A stretch of 41,267 nucleotides of DNA from a virus, in the IMG/VR virus record IMGVR_UViG_3300020176_000032, positions 1 to 41,267 of that record; one strand, 5' to 3'. A program made the translations under genes and the position numbers. The notes under the pieces are model-generated. The model worked only from the letters and a program-made list of their open reading frames with translations, was not told the DNA's origin and ran no database searches. Every line of letters starts with the position of its first letter. Position 1 is the first letter of the stretch. Positions 37,815 to 41,267 of this stretch are shown here, piece after piece.

Positions 37815-38773
37815 TAACTTTCACCCTGGAAAAAGTCTGCGGCAGCCGGTGTGAGATGGGTTTCGTTGGCTTCCGCCTGGATCGCTTCGCGCTCGATCAG
37901 CGCCTCTTCCTCGGCCTCTTCGCGCATGGCCTTTTTCCGGGCCTGGTATGCTTTCCGTGCCTCAGCCTTATCCTCCTGTCTAACCAGCCGTCCGGCCATT
38001 TCTGCCGCGCCATCCAGTTCCCGGTATGTGCCCGCGTCACGAATCAGGGTGAGCACCATGGCAAGGTCAGGACCGCTCTCCTGGGGCGCTACAGGCGTCG
38101 TGGTGGCAGGGGATACCTTGGCCTTGCCACGGCTGGCCAGCGTTGCCTTAACCGTCTCAGTGCGGCTGGTAGTGGGTTCGGCTTGGATGACTTCAGCCTG
38201 GCCCATGGGCCGCTCGTTTGGCATATCCTGGGCTTCTTCCGCCACATGGACCCCGCGCAATACGTCGGGGAAGACATCGCGCAAGGCCCAAGCCCGCGCG
38301 CGCATCTGGAGCATGCGCTTTGGGTACTGCTGCCATGGACCTTGCTTGCCGTAAAGGCCGGCCCGCTTGGCATCCTCTACACTAAAAATGCGAGTAACCG
38401 GCTGTTCGCCTTTGCGCTTGACGGTGCAGGTAGCCTCGGTGTCATGGATCTCTTCGCGGATGTCTTCCAACAAGCCAGATCCGCGTACCAGCGCGATAAC
38501 AGCATCCCCCCAAAGCGCCGGGCGGCCATTGATGACAGCCAGATTTTGCATGGCCTGAAGTGGCGGCAAGCCGATTTCCGCGCCCCATTGGATAGCAACG
38601 ATGATGTTGCCCGGGTTGTTGATATAGTCCTTCGGGACCATGCTGGACTTGGAAAGCATTTCTGCCATCTTCAGGGCTTCGTCGATGGATTGTGGGGTCA
38701 GGCCGATCTGGCGCGTTCCAGTCAATGCGGGAGTGGTTTGTTGGCGGTTGATGGTTGCAATCTGAGCGGTCAT
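37814..38773 (-). CDS. recT: RecT-family single-strand annealing protein
   Basis: A 319-residue protein with the RecT core between about 25 and 190 (SSMVPKDYINNPGNIIVAIQ, WGAEIGLPPLQAMQNLAVIN, GRPALWGDAVIALVRGSGLL, YPKRMLQMRARAWALRDVFP). The C-terminal third is variable and charged. RecT anneals complementary strands, working on overhangs made by its partner exonuclease. It sits between the exonuclease (upstream) and SSB (downstream), each junction overlapping. Confidence 0.94.
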   Translation of the reverse strand: MTAQIATINRQQTTPALTGTRQIGLTPQSIDEALKMAEMLSKSSMVPKDYINNPGNIIVAIQWGAEIGLPPLQAMQNLAVINGRPALWGDAVIALVRGSGLLEDIREEIHDTEATCTVKRKGEQPVTRIFSVEDAKRAGLYGKQGPWQQYPKRMLQMRARAWALRDVFPDVLRGVHVAEEAQDMPNERPMGQAEVIQAEPTTSRTETVKATLASRGKAKVSPATTTPVAPQESGPDLAMVLTLIRDAGTYRELDGAAEMAGRLVRQEDKAEARKAYQARKKAMREEAEEEALIEREAIQAEANETHLTPAAADFFQGES

Positions 38774-39054
38774 GAATTCATCTCCAGCAGGGTTTCCAGG
38801 TCGTCTTTCTCGGTATTCAGGGATTCCAGCGCGTCCTTCTCCTTCGCGCAGATATACCGGCGCAAGGCGGATTTGCTGATGCCGGTCTTCTCCGCTTGGG
38901 CGGCGATGGCCTCGGTGAACGTCTCTGCCGCCATTCGGGCATCACTGCGAAGGGATACTAGAAAATCAATGTGCTTCGGGGTCAGGCCCTCGCGCATTTC
39001 GCCAGCCATGGCTTTAAGCTGATCTTCTGTAATATCGATGCGGATATCAGTCAT
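38770..39054 (-). CDS. Small helical early protein, unrecognised
   Basis: A 94-residue protein overlapping recT by 4 bases. It is mostly helical. Residues 55-75 (AEKTGISKSALRRYICAKEK) read as a helix-turn-helix-like segment, followed by an acidic C-terminal helix (DALESLNTEKDDLETLLEMN). It may bind DNA, or modulate the adjacent recombinase. No family is recognised. Confidence 0.6.
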   Translation of the reverse strand: MTDIRIDITEDQLKAMAGEMREGLTPKHIDFLVSLRSDARMAAETFTEAIAAQAEKTGISKSALRRYICAKEKDALESLNTEKDDLETLLEMNS

Positions 39055-39241
39055 GGGATTCTCCCGTGTGCGCCGGTAGTTTTTCAGCCATGGCGCTATG
39101 CCAGTGGCAGGTGTGATAGGCGTTGACGTATCGCCGGTAATCGGCGCTGTTCAAGCATCGGCATAGGCTTTCCGGCTTACCGCGGTGGCGGATCAGAACT
39201 GAATCCCAATGCTGGCAGGTATCGCAGGTTAGCTGTGTCAT
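39047..39241 (-). CDS. Small Cys/His-rich protein, zinc-ribbon candidate
   Basis: A 64-residue protein overlapping both neighbours (4 and 8 bases). It has Cys6 and Cys9 (TCDTCQHWD), then ESLCRCLNS, then HTCHWHS, a Cys/His layout able to hold zinc. It lies between the exonuclease and the helical protein upstream of recT. Similar small zinc proteins are frequent in phage recombination modules, but none is recognised here. Confidence 0.6.
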   Translation of the reverse strand: MTQLTCDTCQHWDSVLIRHRGKPESLCRCLNSADYRRYVNAYHTCHWHSAMAEKLPAHTGESHD

Positions 39242-40236
39242 GTGATTTCCAGGGATTTAGACAGGCGCAGGACGCGGGCGCCCGGGATGGACTTTGCATA
39301 GGTATCTAGTATTTTGGTCTGTTCGTTAGGGTCTAAATTGGCCAGCATGTCTAATGCTAGTTTTTTGAAGTCAATCTTCTGGCTATCCTTATTGGCCCGG
39401 AAACTGGCGATTTCCTCCCCGGCATCCGTTACCACCTCGGCATCGGCCAGGGCTGGATAGAGCGCGTCCTTGATCGCCTGTTCCATGTCTTCCAGTTCCC
39501 GGATATTGGCCTTGATCTGTGCCAACCGATGAAGCCGGTCGCGGATATCCACCGTGGCCTGAAGGATCTTGCCCGTACTGTGCCTTGGCCAGCGTAGCTT
39601 AGCCTCTGCCGCTGTCTGTGGGTCAGGCGGGGTATCCGCCTCGACATAGTGGCGCCACCAGTCATCGACCTCGGTCAGAATATAGTCCTCCAGTTCAGGA
39701 TCGCGCCGGAATGAGTAAATCCTGAATTGATTGTTGCCGAACAGGGCCGCCAGGTCCCATAACTCGCAGCCGGTCAGAGCTTGATAGGCTGCGACTTGGA
39801 GCAGGTATTGCTTCGGTACCTGATCAGTACCGGGCTCGCCCCATTCGCCATCCCGCCCCAGGGAATAGGCGTTGACTGCCTTACACTCCAGCCCGCGATT
39901 GGTCCGAATTACCCGCTTATGACTAGCAATCTTGGCCCCGTCGGGGATAACGAGCCGATCGATATGGCCGATCAGCGGAATATCAGGGTGACGCAGCAGG
40001 GCGTTATAGCGTTCTACCTGCCGTCCCGTGGTACTGGCATATTCGCGGGCGACGAACTCCTCGACATAGGTCCCATGACGCATGGCCAGGGTGCCAGTAG
40101 GCGGATCACTGCGCCCGGTCTTTTCCAGCCAGACCTCGTAAGGCGTCCGCCAGGGTGACATGCCCAGGATGGCGGCGATGTCCGAGCCGCCGATTCCGGT
40201 TTTCCGCTCGGCATGGAAGGAGGCATCACTCGGCAT
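39238..40236 (-). CDS. YqaJ-type phage exonuclease (recombinase partner of RecT)
   Basis: A 332-residue protein from the ATG at 40236 (ATG 40245 is also possible; longer starts lie in the previous gene). It has the lambda-exonuclease/YqaJ fold motifs: GIGGSDIAAILGMSPW near residues 14-30, MRHGTYVEEFVAREY, Asp93 (GHIDRLVI), Glu117-x-Lys119 (GLECKAVN) and QVAAYQAL (about 148). These form the metal-dependent PD-(D/E)xK site. It resects double-strand ends 5' to 3' to give tails for RecT. The C-terminal 110 residues are an added helical region. Confidence 0.9.
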   Translation of the reverse strand: MPSDASFHAERKTGIGGSDIAAILGMSPWRTPYEVWLEKTGRSDPPTGTLAMRHGTYVEEFVAREYASTTGRQVERYNALLRHPDIPLIGHIDRLVIPDGAKIASHKRVIRTNRGLECKAVNAYSLGRDGEWGEPGTDQVPKQYLLQVAAYQALTGCELWDLAALFGNNQFRIYSFRRDPELEDYILTEVDDWWRHYVEADTPPDPQTAAEAKLRWPRHSTGKILQATVDIRDRLHRLAQIKANIRELEDMEQAIKDALYPALADAEVVTDAGEEIASFRANKDSQKIDFKKLALDMLANLDPNEQTKILDTYAKSIPGARVLRLSKSLEIT

Positions 40237-40939
40237 AGCTTTCATCCAGCCCGAAGTAGGTAGAAACCCGGCGAAGACGCTTCCATCCAGAATCCGCACC
40301 GAGCTTTTCGTCGCTATAACCAAGTAGAGCGACAATCAAAGCCTCACGCGCTACCTGGGCCTCGTGAACCCGTTTACGTTCAGCCTCTTGTTCGATGGTT
40401 TCCTGAGCTTCGCTGGCTTTGGCGTGATTAGCGCAGGAGCCACTGCACGTTGTTTGAACGGTTGTCATGTGATTATCTTTCTGTGCGCCGGTGGGTGATG
40501 GTTCGTTTGGAATCCAGATCGCATGCGTGGGCTCTTCCATGGGTGTGTCGTCCAAGGCATCCATGATCTTTGCCAGGCGAATGTCGGCATAGGACTTTGT
40601 TCCCAGTTGCGTCTCCTTGGCCGGTACGTCGGTTGACGGCTTATCCTTACCCTTCGCGTGTCGCCAATCGTAGGGCTTAGGCGTCCAGCCCTCGCCGGCT
40701 GGGGCGATGCTCCAAGTAAATTGGGAGCCATCGTATTGCCGTGTTACCAGTCCGTCCTTATAACCATTGGAAAGCACTTTTCCAACCTGAAGCGGATTCA
40801 GATCGCATGACAATTCGTCCTGAAGACAGTTAGCGATTTCCTTGGCACTGAAATAATCGCCCGGGTTTGATTTCAGGATATCCAGGACCTTTTCCCGATT
40901 AGTCTGGAAGATATCCCAGTCGGCCCGTGTCATGGCCAT
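40226..40939 (-). CDS. Early protein with N-terminal winged-helix-like domain
   Basis: A 237-residue protein starting at the ATG at 40939, behind GGAGGG with 7-base spacing. Residues 5-75 read as a winged helix (WDIFQTNREKVLDILKSNPG, then YFSAKEIANCLQ...GLVTRQYDGSQFTWS), suggesting DNA binding. A linker (80-150) and a C-terminal coiled coil (ETIEQEAERKRVHEAQVARE) follow. It is upstream of the exonuclease and may be a replication or regulatory accessory factor. No named family is recognised. Confidence 0.6.
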   Translation of the reverse strand: MAMTRADWDIFQTNREKVLDILKSNPGDYFSAKEIANCLQDELSCDLNPLQVGKVLSNGYKDGLVTRQYDGSQFTWSIAPAGEGWTPKPYDWRHAKGKDKPSTDVPAKETQLGTKSYADIRLAKIMDALDDTPMEEPTHAIWIPNEPSPTGAQKDNHMTTVQTTCSGSCANHAKASEAQETIEQEAERKRVHEAQVAREALIVALLGYSDEKLGADSGWKRLRRVSTYFGLDESYAE

Positions 40940-41148
40940 CAGTACGCCCTCCATTCCACGATGGCCGGGGCCTGCCAGGCGAGGGAAAGGATATGCCGCC
41001 TGGCATCCGGGGTAAGCTGCGCCGGCATCCTGGCTTTGAGCCAGGGCCTACCATTGATGGCGCTGGCGGCGAGTATCTGGCAACCGGCCTGGCGGAGCAG
41101 GCCCGCGGTGGTTGTGGTAAGGACGGTGTGGTATTGGGTGATGTTCAT
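40939..41148 (-). CDS. Small early protein, unrecognised
   Basis: A 69-residue protein; its TGA overlaps the next ATG by one base. It reads MNITQYHTVLTTTTAGLLRQ, then an Ala/Ile stretch (AGCQILAASAINGRPW) and a basic helical end (LTPDARRHILSLAWQ). The frame is tightly packed with its neighbours, which supports it. No function is recognised. Confidence 0.55.
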   Translation of the reverse strand: MNITQYHTVLTTTTAGLLRQAGCQILAASAINGRPWLKARMPAQLTPDARRHILSLAWQAPAIVEWRAY

Positions 41149-41153
41149 GGCAA

Positions 41154-41267
41154 TTAACCGTTGACAGAAGATTGCATGGATTCGCCAGGAGGAAGAGCGG
41201 TCGGCATGGGTTTACTCGCCGTGCTGGGGAGCACATTCATCCGCTGCTTCTTAGCGTGTTCTTCAAT
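41154..41267 (-). CDS. C-terminal end of an upstream early gene (partial)
   Basis: An open frame runs from the window's right edge to TAA at 41154-41156, giving 37 residues that start IEEHAKKQRM and end ESMQSSVNG. It lies on the operon strand, 5 bases before the next ATG. It is probably the tail of the preceding early gene. The function cannot be judged from this fragment. Confidence 0.5.
   Translation of the reverse strand: MEEHAKKQRMNVLPSTASKPMPTALPPGESMQSSVNG

Noticed and set aside
37856-39022. 388-codon + strand frame
   Set aside because: It is antisense to recT and the neighbouring gene; composition and motifs belong to the - strand proteins.
1-41267. CRISPR array, IS element or rRNA
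   Set aside because: No regularly spaced repeats, transposase motifs or rRNA-like sequence were seen on either strand.

Overview
The window is one stretch of a GC-rich, temperate, short-tailed (podovirus-like) bacteriophage or its excised prophage. It carries an N4-gp56-type major capsid gene, head-tail adaptors, a nozzle-like protein, internal virion proteins with a transglycosylase, a giant virion polyvalent protein of about 3240 residues, lysis genes, a tyrosine integrase beside a tRNA-Glu gene, and a recombination/nucleotide module. There is no tape-measure protein. The tRNA encodes its own CCA end and resembles gammaproteobacterial tRNA-Glu(UUC), so a proteobacterial host is likely; the species cannot be named from sequence alone. 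Phage genes lie on both sides of the tRNA/integrase junction, so the DNA reads as the free or circularised form and not as a prophage end next to host DNA.

Left arm, + strand, 1-31526. A partial scaffold-like gene and a small CsrA-like gene precede the major capsid gene. The capsid gene is split by a complete group I intron (1181-1917) that carries an HNH homing endonuclease. Small head proteins, two adaptors, fibre-related genes, a dense lysis block (10429-13023: small membrane proteins, SLT-like endolysin, nested lipoprotein), a nozzle-like protein, a tail-tip/fibre protein with chaperone, and two ejected internal proteins follow. A rho-independent terminator (21722-21745) and a promoter-like motif shared with the capsid gene separate these from the giant polyvalent protein gene (21801-31526). 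That protein combines two ParB-like domains, a RadC/JAMM domain, an HExxH zincin-like domain and an LPD38-like C-terminus. A second HNH endonuclease gene lies antisense inside it, where the core of an ADP-ribosyltransferase-like domain would be expected, without closing the frame.

Junction, 31486-33273. A small basic helical protein (- strand) has a perfect 19-bp palindrome upstream. Then come the tRNA-Glu gene (candidate attP), the integrase, and an overlapping excisionase-like frame.

Right arm, - strand, 33278-41267. This is a tightly coupled early operon, transcribed from beyond the right edge: a YqaJ-type exonuclease, a RecT annealing protein and SSB, then many tiny genes around a class I ribonucleotide reductase small subunit (nrdB). 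Upstream of nrdB there are three translatable mini-ORFs of 18, 24 and 29 codons that repeat the NrdB N-terminus KPLLGPCDSYQLEP. They differ from nrdB at most codons, almost only synonymously. Downstream of nrdB, five gene junctions repeat the sequence of the nrdB 3' end. This cassette-like architecture, the frame-preserving antisense endonuclease and the intron-split capsid gene are the most unusual parts of the window.
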